A stretch of DNA of 64,000 bases from Sphingomonas sp. Y57 (GCF_001015195.1 NZ_LDES01000052.1:1-64000); one strand, 5' to 3'. Positions 1 to 8,187 are shown, numbered from the stretch's first letter. The notes: generated by a model not told the origin, from the letters alone. Numbers and translations are program-made.

Positions 1-1
1 C

Positions 2-199
2 GCGCTGCTGCGCCGGGCGGAGCGGACGCCGGGGGCCGGGGCGCGGACGCTGACCGCCGCGCCGGCGGTGATCGACCGGATCGCGCACGGGTCGGGGTGG
101 GTAGCGGAACTGGAACGCCGGCTCGGCGCGCCGATCGTCTTGCGTGCCGACGCCGGGCTCGCCATATCGGCAGGCCATGTCGACGCGCAAACCCCCTAG
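2..199 (+). CDS. Ribonuclease E/G-family protein, C-terminal fragment
   Basis: The reading frame enters from the left window edge and ends at TAG 197-199; 65 codons are visible. The fragment contains ERTPGAGARTLTAAPAV, then a tryptophan-containing segment and RLGAPIVLRADAGLAISAGH, which resembles the C-terminal end of the short alphaproteobacterial RNase E/G-like proteins. In this group the gene commonly sits directly upstream of yacG, as here, where the two overlap by 23 nt. RNase E/G proteins are endoribonucleases acting on rRNA and mRNA, but the catalytic S1 and DNase-I-like parts lie outside the window, so activity cannot be judged. Identification rests on the tail sequence and the neighbour. 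Confidence 0.65.
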   Translation, partial: ALLRRAERTPGAGARTLTAAPAVIDRIAHGSGWVAELERRLGAPIVLRADAGLAISAGHVDAQTP

Positions 200-338
200 A
201 TGCCCCGGCTGCGGCAAGGCCCCGGCCGAGCAATTCGAACCCTTCTGCAGCCAGGGATGCCGCGATCGCGACCTGCTCAAATGGCTGGACGAAGGCTATC
301 GCATCCCCGGTCCGCCGGCTGATCCCACGGGCGAATAA
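177..338 (+). CDS. yacG: YacG, zinc-binding DNA gyrase inhibitor
   Basis: A 53-residue protein with the YacG zinc-finger pattern: Cys9-x2-Cys12, then Cys24-x3-Cys28 (CPGCGKAP followed by FCSQGCRDRDLLKWL). The family is a small GyrB-binding inhibitor of DNA gyrase in E. coli. The start at ATG 177 is preferred over an upstream in-frame ATG at 144 because MSTRKPPRCPGC gives the normal short N-terminus. The start lies inside the end of the RNase-like gene, which implies translational coupling. The C-terminus is proline-rich and short, as in other alphaproteobacterial YacG proteins. Confidence 0.9.
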   Translation: MSTRKPPRCPGCGKAPAEQFEPFCSQGCRDRDLLKWLDEGYRIPGPPADPTGE

Positions 339-355
339 AAAAGCGAAAAGCGGGC

Positions 356-385
356 TGGACAGAATGCGCGACGCGCCTCTATAGG
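356..385 (+). promoter_or_regulatory. Candidate promoter for tRNA-Phe
   Basis: TGGACA at 356-361 and TATAGG at 380-385 are separated by 18 bp, placing a start near 392, about 14 nt before the mature tRNA. This is a reasonable sigma-70-type match but was judged by eye only. Confidence 0.45.
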
Positions 386-405
386 CACGCCTCCAACGCG
401 CGAGT

Positions 406-481
406 GCCCAGGTAGCTCAGTTGGTAGAGCATGCGACTGAAAATCGCAGTGTCGGTGGTTCGATCCCGCCCCTGGGCACCA
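406..481 (+). tRNA. tRNA-Phe (GAA)
   Basis: A 76-nt cloverleaf. The acceptor stem GCCCAGG (406-412) pairs perfectly with CCTGGGC (471-477), followed by A and an encoded CCA (479-481). The D arm is GCTC...GAGC, the anticodon stem is TGCGA/TCGCA around the loop CTGAAAA (anticodon GAA), and the T arm is GGTGG-TTCGATC-CCGCC. A run of six T follows immediately and may help termination. The 3' end coincides with the start of the 210-bp repeat described next. Confidence 0.97.
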
Positions 482-687
482 TTTTTTCTCCTTTGACAGC
501 GATGTGTGGCGAGCCGGCTTCGGCGCGCCGCGAATGGCCGCGGAAATGCGGCGTTTTGTGCGCTACCGATGCATCGGGCGCAGTGCCGGGAGACGTCTTA
601 GGTCGGCGCGCGCCGGCAATTATAACGCGGCTTTCTGGATGGGCGCAAAAGGTCGGTCGGCGGATGCGATGCAAGTGTGGTCGAGGA
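478..687. repeat. 210-bp dispersed repeat, copy A (tRNA-Phe flank)
   Basis: Aligned by eye without gaps to 32513-32722: 27 mismatches in 210 positions (87% identity). Matching begins in the last bases of the tRNA (GCACCA) and runs about 205 nt downstream. Mismatches fall evenly on the three codon positions (9, 10 and 8), so conservation is not protein-like, although reading frames cross it. The best-conserved block is 570-612, with one difference. No gene is recognised in it. It may be a non-coding element or the duplicated downstream flank of a tRNA gene. Confidence 0.85.
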
Positions 688-791
688 AGGCCTCGCTTGA
701 AAGACCTGCGCGACAATGTGCCGTAAAATGGGCGACCGAACACCGCGCCTGGTTCCCATTGCAACTCGATGCGCATCGCATCCGCCGACCG
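654..791. repeat. Perfect 19-bp inverted repeat bounding a 100-bp interval
   Basis: CGGTCGGCGGATGCGATGC at 654-672 is exactly reverse-complemented at 773-791, with 100 nt between. The left arm belongs to the end of the 210-bp repeat copy A. A small CGAGG-AAGG-CCTCG hairpin (682-695) lies between the arms. The pair could be the ends of a small non-autonomous element or the closing stem of a structured transcript. No coding sequence is seen inside. Confidence 0.7.
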
Positions 792-1363
792 CCGATTTCG
801 CCGGAGGGAAAGGTCGATACCCGCAGCGGGGTACAGCAATGGCTGCTTCCCCCAACGCAGTTGCCGTGCGTGACCAGCTTTCCAGTTCCTGAAACCCGCA
901 ATTCGTCCACACGACGCCGCAGCAAACGCGGCATGACTGACATTGGGACGAAGCTGACGTTCGTCATCCTGGTTGTGAATGGCGGGTTCCGGATGAAGCA
1001 GACCTTCGAACCTGACTATCCTTGATCCCTGGCAGAGCCGCAACCGCTGTCACACGCATTGTGTCCTGGAGCATATTCGTTGGAACGGTGCCGGCGATCG
1101 GCCTTGCCCCAAAGGAACGGGCCGGCTTGGGGTAACCGACCCGTTCCAGGCACCGCGAGTGCGCGGTCAGCGCAGGCTGGGAGGGGGGTAGGCTGCCTGC
1201 GGGCCGCCTTATCCGAATACCGTCGCGACCTCATGCATGCGATACTACGTATGTCGCAGATGGCTCATTCCAACGGATAGGTAGTGGGCGATTTTCGTCA
1301 GAGCTATTCGTCCTCGCCACACTGCGGGTTCTTGTGTCCGGGGTGCGTCATGGAATTGGTCCG
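792..1363. other. Stretch without recognised gene
   Basis: No reading frame here has recognisable domain content or a convincing start signal. Around 1082-1155 there is a cluster of inverted segments: GGAACGGG (1114-1121) with CCCGTTCC (1140-1147), CCCCAA (1107-1112) with TTGGGG (1128-1133), and GGTGCC (1087-1092) with GGCACC (1149-1154). These could fold locally. No further signal was found. Confidence 0.5.
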
Positions 1364-2529
1364 ATGGTTGCGCTGACGAGCGGCTCGCGAAAAACCCAGG
1401 AAGAACACCGGGCCGCAACGCCGCTGGAACTCATGTTCGACCTCGCGAGCGTCATCGCGGTGTCGGCCGCGGCTCCCGGTCTTCATCACGGGATATCGGC
1501 AGGACACGCAGGCCCTGCGATCCTGCAATACGCTGCCGCCTTCTTCATGGTCTGGTGGAGCTGGATGAACTATACTTGGTTCTCATCCGCCTATGACGAC
1601 GGCTCGTGGTGGTTCCGTATCCTCTCCATGGTGGCGATCGTCGGTGTCCTGACCGTCGCGGCCGGAATAGCCACCACCTACCAGGCCCGGCCACTTGTGC
1701 TCGCGCTTTCGGGGTTCGTCATACTGCGCGTGGCGATGGCGGCGCTCTGGCTCGGGGCGCGATCGGCGATCCTCCGCGCCGCAGGACGGCCATCGGCTAC
1801 GCGTCCGGCATAATAGCAATGCAGGCGTTCTGGGCCTGGATGATCCTTACGGTTCCCCCGACCGATCCACGGTACATGGGACTCTTTCTGCTGGGCGCGA
1901 TCGGAGAAATGTCGGTGCCGGCGATTTGCGAGGCGGCCTGAGGAAAAACGCGATGGCATCGCGGGCATATCACCGAACGCTATGGTCTGCTGAACCTGAT
2001 CGTCCTCGGCGAGTGCTTCCTCTCCGTGACCTCGATCCTGGTCGTCAAGGGAGACGGCGGGCTCGCAGGCGCTGGACAGGTGGAGCTGGCGCTGGGCGCG
2101 GCCATCGTCACCTTTTCCCTCTGGAGTGCTTATTTCACCCAGCATGACCAGGTCATCGGCGAGCAGCTCAGGCAATCCTTGCTGTGGGGCTACAGCCACT
2201 TTGTCCTGTTCGCGGCAGGCGCTGCGGTTGGCGCCGGCTTTGCCGTCCGCCTCGAGGCCCTGACCGGACGTTCGGCGATTTGAGAGCTCTCCTCAGGGCT
2301 CGCCATCGCCATTCCCATTTCGCTCTATTTGCTGAGCCTGTGGATGATGCGCGAGGCGAGGAACCCCATCTCGAGGCGTACCGTCGTGCTTCCGGGCATC
2401 GCATTGCTGCTCCCGCCCCTGCCGTTTCTCATTCACGACCCGCTTCCGCCCATGACGCTGCTCCTCGTGGCCGGGGTCTGGTTGAGAAATGTGCAGGCAG
2501 CAAAACGACCGCCTGAAACCCCTGCGTAG
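1364..2529 (+). pseudogene. Low-temperature-requirement A (LtrA)-like membrane protein, disrupted
   Basis: The N-terminal part (TPLELMFDLASVIAVSAAAP, then FFMVWWSWMNYTWF) is typical of LtrA, a predicted multi-pass membrane family of about 390 residues whose function is poorly known. The frame is lost near 1760-1785. It resumes in another frame with RRTAIGYASGIIAMQAFWAW, meets an in-frame TGA at 1939-1941, continues through WHRGHITERYGLLNLIVLGE (the conserved LtrA ERYGL-IVLGE segment), and meets a second TGA at 2281-2283 before ending at 2529. The summed length matches an intact LtrA, so this is one gene inactivated by a frameshift and two stops. Confidence 0.85.
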
Positions 2530-2815
2530 AAGGGCGGAAGGGTCCCGCACGAGAACCCGGCACGGTTCGAAGTCGCGCCCTCCATGCCTGACCGATAGCC
2601 TATGCATTGATAGTTGAGGGGCGAACGGCCTGCGCTGGCCTGGCTCGCGGGTGAATCGCTGCTCATCCGAGCGGCTTGGTCCGTACCAACCCTCGGCCTT
2701 GTCGGCCTATCCGATCGTATATCCCGGACGATGCTTCGTCCCAATCGATCCGCCGGGTCCGCCGACCTAGCCTGGCTGTCGCCGTGCCACTGACGGCAAT
2801 CGAAAGGAACCAAGT

Positions 2816-3730
2816 ATGAAACTCGAAACCATTGCCAAACCCGGCAAGCCTAACGCCGACGATCTGGTCCCCTCGCGTTATGCGCTGAGCGTTGGCGATC
2901 TCGATGTCCTCGTCATCAGCGACGGTGTCCTGCCTCTGCCGACCGAAACGATGGCGACCAATGTGGACCCTGCCGTCCGCGCCGCCTGGTTCAAGGACAT
3001 GTTCGTCGGGCCCGACATGTTCGACTGGGCGCTGAACGTCCTTGTCGTCCGCAGCGGTGACCAGACCATCCTCGTCGATGCCGGACTGGGTGGACAATTT
3101 TCCGGCTTCCCGCGCGCCGGGCAGTTCCCCAAGCGGCTCGAGGCGGCGGGTATCGACCTGGCCTCCGTCACCGATGTCGTGATCACCCATATGCACATGG
3201 ACCATGTCGGCGGGCTGCTGGTCGACGACGTGAAGCAGCGGCTGCGGCCGGATGTGCGGATCCACGTATCGGCGACCGAGGTCGCGTTCTGGGATGCGCC
3301 CGATTTCACGTTTACCTCGATGCCGACACCGGTGCCGAAGGTGCTTCGCTCCACTGCCGCGCAGTTCATCAAGGAATATCGGGACAAGCTGAAGACCTTC
3401 GACGAGGAATGTGAGATCGCACCGGGAGTGGTGGCAAAGGTCACCGGCGGACACACCCCGGGGCATTGCGTCGTTCAGCTCAATTCCGGCGGCGAGCGGC
3501 TGACCTTCGCCGGCGACGCCCTGTTCCCGGTCGGCTTCGATCACCCCGACTGGCACAACGGCTTCGAACATGACCCCGAAGAGTCGGTTCGGGTTCGCGT
3601 CCGCCTGCTGCAAGACGCGGCGGCGAGCGGTGAACTGCTGGTGGCCACTCACCTGCCGTTCCCGTCTGTCGGCCATGTCGCGGTCGACGGCGACGCGTTC
3701 CGGTGGGTGGCGGCGTTCTGGGACTATTGA
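2816..3730 (+). CDS. Metallo-beta-lactamase-fold hydrolase
   Basis: A 304-residue soluble protein with the metal-binding motif THMHMDHVGG (His125, His127, Asp129, His130), a later GGHTPGH histidine motif and an FAGDALFP aspartate, so the binuclear zinc site looks complete. The family includes lactonases, thiolesterases and other hydrolases, and the substrate cannot be read from sequence. The ribosome site AAAGGAA precedes ATG 2816 at good distance. It stands alone on the plus strand; the next gene (a LysR regulator) is convergent. The 286 bp upstream hold no gene and presumably its promoter. Confidence 0.9.
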   Translation: MKLETIAKPGKPNADDLVPSRYALSVGDLDVLVISDGVLPLPTETMATNVDPAVRAAWFKDMFVGPDMFDWALNVLVVRSGDQTILVDAGLGGQFSGFPRAGQFPKRLEAAGIDLASVTDVVITHMHMDHVGGLLVDDVKQRLRPDVRIHVSATEVAFWDAPDFTFTSMPTPVPKVLRSTAAQFIKEYRDKLKTFDEECEIAPGVVAKVTGGHTPGHCVVQLNSGGERLTFAGDALFPVGFDHPDWHNGFEHDPEESVRVRVRLLQDAAASGELLVATHLPFPSVGHVAVDGDAFRWVAAFWDY

Positions 3731-3923
3731 TGTCCACCAAGTGACCGCCGAGTTGGGGCGCGTGCTGCCGATCTCACCGGTACGCGCCCTTGCTCGTGCA
3801 GCGGGCGCCCGGCGAGCCCCCTTCCGCAGCGGACCGGGTTGCGAGCGGGAGACGAGAGACCGCAAGTGCCCATGACGGCTCTGTCGCACTGCACCGGGGA
3901 CTGCAAGCTGGTGGGCGGTCCGA

Positions 3924-4817
3924 TCAGACCGAGTGCGGCGCCAGGACCTCCGCGAGAAAGTCGGTGAACAGCTGCACGCGCAGCGGGGCAAGGCGACCGA
4001 AAGCATGCAAGGAATGGACCGGCACCGACGCGAGTGGATCGTGCGGCAGCACTTCGACGAGACGCCCTGCCGCAAGATCGTCCGCGACCGCCAGCCGCAG
4101 CACCTGCGCGATACCCACCCCGGCAAGCGCTGCGATCCGCATCGCCTGACCGGAATCGGTATCGAGCGCGCCCTCGGTCGTCAGGTCGGTGCCATCAGCG
4201 AACCGGATCGGATAGGCGCGCGAACCGAGGCGGTAGCGGATATGCGCCACCCTAGACAGATCTTCGCGCGTCAAGGCGCCCCCGGCGTCGGCGAGCCAGT
4301 TCGGAGCCGCGACAAGGACGAGCGGAAGCGCCGCCAGGCGTCGCACCATCCAGTCGGCGGTTTCGACCGCACCTGCGCGCAAAGCCACATCGAATCCCTC
4401 ACGCACGAGGTCGACATGGCGATCGGTGATGCTGATCTCGAGCCGGATGTCGGGGTAGCGCCGGATGAAGGTGCCGGCGATATGCTCGACGAGCGTTGGT
4501 CCGAGGACGCCCGGAAGGCTGACGCGCAGCAGCCCGCGTGCTGTATCGGTACTGCTCAGCACGTCGCCGGCTTCATCCAGAGACCGGAGCAGCGGCGCGA
4601 CGCGCTCATAATAGGCTGTTCCCTCGACGGTCAGCGCAAGCGATCGCGTCGAACGCAGGAACAGCTTGACGCCGAGCCGCTTCTCGAGCCGCTCGACGCT
4701 CTTCGAGACCGCAGATGGCGTCGTGCCGGCGAGGCGCGCAGCCGCGCTGAAAGAGCCCGCTTCCGCCGCGCGGATGAAGGCGTGCAGTCCGCTTGTAGGC
4801 TCGAGTTCCGTGATCAT
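3924..4817 (-). CDS. LysR-family transcriptional regulator
   Basis: A 297-residue protein with the LysR winged helix-turn-helix near residues 15-65 (GSFSAAARLAGTTPSAVSKSVERLEKRLG) followed by a periplasmic-binding-protein-like effector domain. It resembles the large group next to short-chain dehydrogenases in proteobacteria. It is divergent from the SDR gene at 4916 across a 98-bp AT-richer intergenic region, the usual layout when a LysR protein controls its neighbour and itself. The effector is unknown; the SDR and SnoaL-like genes are its likely targets. Confidence 0.92.
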   Translation of the reverse strand: MITELEPTSGLHAFIRAAEAGSFSAAARLAGTTPSAVSKSVERLEKRLGVKLFLRSTRSLALTVEGTAYYERVAPLLRSLDEAGDVLSSTDTARGLLRVSLPGVLGPTLVEHIAGTFIRRYPDIRLEISITDRHVDLVREGFDVALRAGAVETADWMVRRLAALPLVLVAAPNWLADAGGALTREDLSRVAHIRYRLGSRAYPIRFADGTDLTTEGALDTDSGQAMRIAALAGVGIAQVLRLAVADDLAAGRLVEVLPHDPLASVPVHSLHAFGRLAPLRVQLFTDFLAEVLAPHSV

Positions 4818-4915
4818 TTGATAGTTTCTGGCAAAAATATTGTGCCTCGGTCCAGCCTTATCTTCCCAGATGGAAAAGCCAGATGGGCTCCTGAGTTCAA
4901 TATAGGAAGGCAGAC

Positions 4916-5665
4916 ATGACCGGTTTGAATGGAAAGGTCGCCGTCATTACCGGCGGCAACAGCGGTATCGGACTGGCGAGTGCGAAGCTGCTTGCCGAGC
5001 ACGGTGCACAGGTGGTGATCACCGGCCGGCGGCAACAGGCACTCGACCAGGCGGTACAGGCGATCGGTCCCGCAGCGACCGCGATCCAGGGCGATGTTTC
5101 CGATCCGAAGCACCATCGCGAGCTGACGGAGCTGGTACGCACGCGCTTCGGCGGCGCGGACATCTACATGGCCAATGCCGGCGTCAACACGATTACGCCT
5201 TCAGGCGACGTGTCGGAGGAAGAGTTCGACGCGCAGTTCGGAATCAACACGCGCGGCACCTTCTTCGGCGTCCAGGCGATTGGACCGGTCCTGCGGGACG
5301 GCGGATCGATCATTCTCGTCGGTTCGCTGGCGAGCGAAAAGGTGCTCAACGGACACTCCGTCTATGCCGGTACGAAAGCGGCGATCGGCGCTTTCGCGCG
5401 CAGCTGGGCGCTCGAGTTCAAGGATCGCCGCATCCGCGTCAACGTGCTGAGCCCGGGGCCTACGGAAACCGAGATCCTCGAAAAGCTCGGCGTGCCCGCC
5501 GACGATCGGGAGGCATTCACGGCCATGATGGCGGGCGCGATACCCCTCGGACGCCTCGGCCAACCCGATGAGCTCGCGCGCGCCGCCCTTTTCCTCGCCT
5601 CGGACGCCAGCAGCTTCGTCACCGGCATCGACCTGCGTGTCGATGGCGGAATGGCGCTACTTTGA
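4916..5665 (+). CDS. Short-chain dehydrogenase/reductase (SDR)
   Basis: A 249-residue classical SDR: cofactor motif TGGNSGIG near residues 12-19, MANAG near residue 85, then a serine and YAGTK catalytic Tyr-x3-Lys near residue 150, and the C-terminal FVTGIDLRVDGG signature. It should perform NAD(P)-dependent interconversion of an alcohol and a carbonyl; the substrate is unknown. The start ATG 4916 follows a GGAAGG ribosome site. It is divergent from a LysR regulator and followed after 31 bp by a SnoaL-like gene, probably as one operon. Confidence 0.93.
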   Translation: MTGLNGKVAVITGGNSGIGLASAKLLAEHGAQVVITGRRQQALDQAVQAIGPAATAIQGDVSDPKHHRELTELVRTRFGGADIYMANAGVNTITPSGDVSEEEFDAQFGINTRGTFFGVQAIGPVLRDGGSIILVGSLASEKVLNGHSVYAGTKAAIGAFARSWALEFKDRRIRVNVLSPGPTETEILEKLGVPADDREAFTAMMAGAIPLGRLGQPDELARAALFLASDASSFVTGIDLRVDGGMALL

Positions 5666-5696
5666 TCCCTTCCATTCACCCCAAAAGGAAACCGAG

Positions 5697-6122
5697 ATGA
5701 CCCTATCTGAAATCGATCCCGCGATCGAAAAACTGATCCACGACGTCGTTCACGTCGGCAGCGCTTACGACATCGACGGCATGGAGAAGCTCTACACGCC
5801 GGACCAGATCTTCCTCGTTCTCGGCAGTGACGGCGTCGTCACCCGGGTTCGCCGCGATGATTCGATCGCCGAATTCCGGTCCCGACGCGACAGCGGTGAG
5901 GAGCCGCTCTCGACCGAGCATCGTGTCCTCCATGTCGAGCAGCAGGGCGATCATGCCACTGCGATCCTCTATCGCCGCATGAGCCCGGACGCGCCACCGG
6001 CGATGTACGAACTGCGCCTGCGCAAGGATTCGGACATCTGGAGGGTCGCTGGTGAAACGGTCACGCCGTGGCCCGGCGGCGTCGACGGCAACTTCCTTCC
6101 TCCGCGGCGCAACCCGGCCTGA
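5697..6122 (+). CDS. SnoaL/NTF2-like fold protein
   Basis: A 141-residue protein beginning MTLSEIDPAIEKLIHDVV at ATG 5697, preceded by AAAGGAAACCGAG. The spacing of an N-terminal helix (VHVGSAYDIDGMEKLYTPDQIF), a central RREDS-like strand region and the end RVAGETVTPWP fits the NTF2-like superfamily, which contains small enzymes and ligand-binding proteins. No catalytic residues can be assigned. It directly follows the SDR gene and probably shares its transcript and its LysR control. Confidence 0.75.
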   Translation: MTLSEIDPAIEKLIHDVVHVGSAYDIDGMEKLYTPDQIFLVLGSDGVVTRVRRDDSIAEFRSRRDSGEEPLSTEHRVLHVEQQGDHATAILYRRMSPDAPPAMYELRLRKDSDIWRVAGETVTPWPGGVDGNFLPPRRNPA

Positions 6123-6191
6123 GGCCGTCCGCGCGGCTCGCGTAGGCGGCGCCGCGCCCTGTTTCGTCGACATCATCTGATCGGAACTATC

Positions 6192-6803
6192 GTGAAACAC
6201 TTCATTTTCGCTTTTCTCCTCGGCGCGGTTCCGGGAGCCGGCATCGCTGTTCCAGCCGCAGCCCAGACGTTCGATGTACCCTATGTCGGCGCGCAGGCCG
6301 GCTGGGCGCAGAACAAGGTCGGAACCGCCGAAACGGACGCCGGAACGGCACAAGTCGATCGCTCGCGCGACGCGGCGACAGCAGGCATCTTTGTCGGTTA
6401 CAACATCCAGCCGGTCGACCGGGTCGTGCTGTCGATGGAAGGCGGGCTCAACATCGGAATTGATGATCGCATGGCGCGCTCGCAAAAGGATGCGACTGCG
6501 GCGATCAATCCCGAATATGGCTTCGACCTCGGGGTCCGTGCCGGCTATCTCGTGACGCCCACCACACTGATCTATGCGCGCGGCGGGTACGAGAATCTTC
6601 GCGCCTCGATACGGATACGCGACATCGAGGGCGCTCGGCGGGAGAAGGAGAACTTCGACGGCTGGTGGGTGGGTGGGGGCGTCGAACGCGCGATTGCCAG
6701 TCACCTGACCGCACGCGTCGAGTATCGCTACAGCGACCTCGGCGGCGACGGCACCGAATTCGAGCGGCACCAGGTGCTGGCGGGCATTGCCTGGCACTTC
6801 TAG
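6192..6803 (+). CDS. Small outer-membrane beta-barrel protein
   Basis: A 203-residue protein with a signal peptide (MKHFIFAFLLGAVPGAG, cleavage after AAAQ near residue 25) and alternating beta-strand sequence such as VGAQAGWAQNK, LIYARGGYEN and ARVEYRYSDLGG, ending in the terminal aromatic GIAWHF used by the outer-membrane assembly machinery. This matches the eight-stranded OmpA/Lom-like barrel type. A paralogue lies at 27307-27906. Start ATG 6192. The role is unknown, but such barrels often accompany envelope stress genes. Confidence 0.85.
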   Translation: MKHFIFAFLLGAVPGAGIAVPAAAQTFDVPYVGAQAGWAQNKVGTAETDAGTAQVDRSRDAATAGIFVGYNIQPVDRVVLSMEGGLNIGIDDRMARSQKDATAAINPEYGFDLGVRAGYLVTPTTLIYARGGYENLRASIRIRDIEGARREKENFDGWWVGGGVERAIASHLTARVEYRYSDLGGDGTEFERHQVLAGIAWHF

Positions 6804-6824
6804 CCCGGTGCCCCGTCTCGCGAC

Positions 6825-6842
6825 CCTTCCGGCACGGAAAGG
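6825..6842 (+). terminator. Possible terminator hairpin of the barrel gene
   Basis: CCTTCCG (6825-6831) and CGGAAAGG (6835-6842) form a short hairpin with one bulge, 22 nt after the stop codon. There is no T run, so the call is weak. Confidence 0.3.
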
Positions 6843-6856
6843 TCTGCCATGCATCG

Positions 6857-6885
6857 GCGAGGCAAGGGACAAACCCTTGCCTCGC
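6857..6885. promoter_or_regulatory. Perfect 12-bp palindrome over the rrf2 promoter
   Basis: GCGAGGCAAGGG (6857-6868), five bases ACAAA, then CCCTTGCCTCGC (6874-6885): 12/12 complementary arms. The right arm covers the -35 box (6877-6882) of the Rrf2-type gene. A palindrome in this position is what an autoregulatory operator would look like. It could also act as a terminator for the upstream gene, but it lacks a T tract. Confidence 0.7.
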
Positions 6886-6905
6886 TTAACGCGGACAGAT
6901 ATAGT
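6877..6905 (+). promoter_or_regulatory. Promoter of the Rrf2-family gene (leaderless)
   Basis: TTGCCT (6877-6882), 17-bp spacer, TATAGT (6900-6905). The expected start of transcription, 6-8 nt later, falls at or just before ATG 6913, and there is no ribosome-binding site between. This predicts a leaderless or nearly leaderless mRNA. Confidence 0.6.
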
Positions 6906-6912
6906 CCGGGTT

Positions 6913-7455
6913 ATGTCGCATCTGACCGCAAGCGTGGAATATGGGCTGCATTGCCTGCTCGGCCTGCTGGACGCCGGCACGCAACCGCGCAGTTCCCGTG
7001 ATCTCGCCGAATTCCAGGGCGTCTCGCCGACCTTCGTCGCGAAGATTTTCGCAAAGCTCGAAAAGGCCGGGATCGTCGTGGCCGCGGAAGGAGTGCGCGG
7101 GGGCTACCGTCTCGCTCGCGCTCCAGAGACAATCACCGTGCTCGAACTCGTCGACGCCATCGAGGGGCGAAAGCCCCTTTTCGACTGCCAGGAGATTCGC
7201 GGTCGCTGTGCTCTGTTCGATGAGGGCGTGCCCGAATGGGCAACGCGCGGGGTCTGCTCGATACATGCCGTCATGCTCAAGGCCGAGAAGGCGATGCGCG
7301 ACGCGCTCGCGAGCGAGACGCTCGCTGATATCGGCGGGCGGCTCGATCGCAAAGCGCCGGCCGGGTTCGGCGCCGACACGAAAGCATGGTTCGACCGACG
7401 GATCGCGGAGCGGCGGTCCGGAAGTCAGGCGCATAGGAAGGACCTGACGTCATGA
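6913..7455 (+). CDS. Rrf2-family transcriptional regulator with Fe-S-type cysteines
   Basis: A 180-residue Rrf2 protein: winged helix over residues 1-75 (SVEYGLHCLLGLLDAG, SPTFVAKIFAKLEKAGIV, VRGGYRLAR) and a C-terminal segment with Cys92, Cys99 and Cys115. IscR, NsrR and RsrR use three cysteines in this region to hold an iron-sulfur cluster; the 6 and 15 residue spacings here are wider than in IscR, so cluster type is uncertain. The start at 6913 is fixed by the domain (MSHLTASVEYGLH) and by the promoter just upstream. The stop overlaps the FixJ-like gene by 4 nt, so the regulator is co-transcribed with a two-component system. Confidence 0.88.
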   Translation: MSHLTASVEYGLHCLLGLLDAGTQPRSSRDLAEFQGVSPTFVAKIFAKLEKAGIVVAAEGVRGGYRLARAPETITVLELVDAIEGRKPLFDCQEIRGRCALFDEGVPEWATRGVCSIHAVMLKAEKAMRDALASETLADIGGRLDRKAPAGFGADTKAWFDRRIAERRSGSQAHRKDLTS

Positions 7456-8102
7456 TCACTGCCACGGCCGACGAAGAGGCTCCGTTGATATTCGTCGTCG
7501 ACGACGACGAAGAGGTTCGCGAAGCGATCCGCGAACTCATGCTTTCGGTCGGTCTCGAGGCGACATGCTGTTCCTCGACGCGCGATCTGATCGATTCACC
7601 CCTGCTCGAACGGGCGGGGTGCATCGTCCTCGATGTCCGCATGCCGGGGGCAAGCGGCCTCGATCTGCAGCAGCATCTTGCCTCGTCCGGCATCGTCAAG
7701 CCGATCGTGTTCCTGACTGGCCATGGGGACATTCCAATGTCGGTCCAGGCCATGAAGGCCGGCGCTGTCGACTTTCTCACCAAGCCGGTTCGCGACCAGA
7801 CGCTCCTCGATGCCGTCACGGCGGGCATCGAACGCGATCTTGCGGATCGCGCGCATGCCCGGGCCGTCCAGAAGCACGTCGAGCATTACCAGACCCTCAC
7901 CCCGCGCGAATGTCAGGTCATGCGCGAAGTTGCCTTGGGCCGGCTGAACAAGCAGATCGCCTTCGATCTCGGCATCACCGAGATCACCGTGAAGCTTCAT
8001 CGCAGCAATGTGATGCGCAAGATGCAGGCGGCCTCGGTCGGCGAACTGATACGCGCCTGGGAGCGGCTGCCCCTCGACATCCGTGAATCGGTCCCGGCCT
8101 AG
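7452..8102 (+). CDS. FixJ-family response regulator
   Basis: A 216-residue protein with a receiver domain (acidic VVDDDEE, phosphoacceptor Asp61 in CIVLDVRMPG, Thr in FLTGHG, Lys in FLTKPV) and a C-terminal LuxR-type helix-turn-helix (LTPRECQVMREVALGRLNKQ, then GITEITVKLHRSNVMRKM). FixJ-type proteins activate promoters when phosphorylated by a PAS-containing kinase. The gene overlaps the Rrf2 gene by 4 nt. The PAS kinase at 8574 is the obvious partner. Confidence 0.93.
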   Translation: MITATADEEAPLIFVVDDDEEVREAIRELMLSVGLEATCCSSTRDLIDSPLLERAGCIVLDVRMPGASGLDLQQHLASSGIVKPIVFLTGHGDIPMSVQAMKAGAVDFLTKPVRDQTLLDAVTAGIERDLADRAHARAVQKHVEHYQTLTPRECQVMREVALGRLNKQIAFDLGITEITVKLHRSNVMRKMQAASVGELIRAWERLPLDIRESVPA

Positions 8103-8187
8103 CCTTTGGTATGATAACAATGCCCTGCAAGCTGCGCGACATAGATGGCTCCCGCACTGGAGGCCGCTTAAGAGAGGATGTCGCCCC

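Noticed and set aside
421-726. A 101-codon reading frame starting inside tRNA-Phe and crossing the 210-bp repeat, with a partly similar frame in copy B.
   Set aside because: It overlaps the tRNA, and the differences between the two copies are spread evenly over codon positions, which is not protein-like.
1082-1155. Cluster of overlapping inverted repeats considered as a structured RNA.
   Set aside because: The arms are short (6-8 bp), mutually conflicting and in GC-rich DNA without a promoter or neighbour that would give meaning; recorded only as a remark.
2663-4126. A 487-codon frame on the minus strand opposite the metallo-hydrolase gene.
   Set aside because: It is antisense to a gene with clear motifs, lacks domain signatures and is expected in GC-rich DNA.
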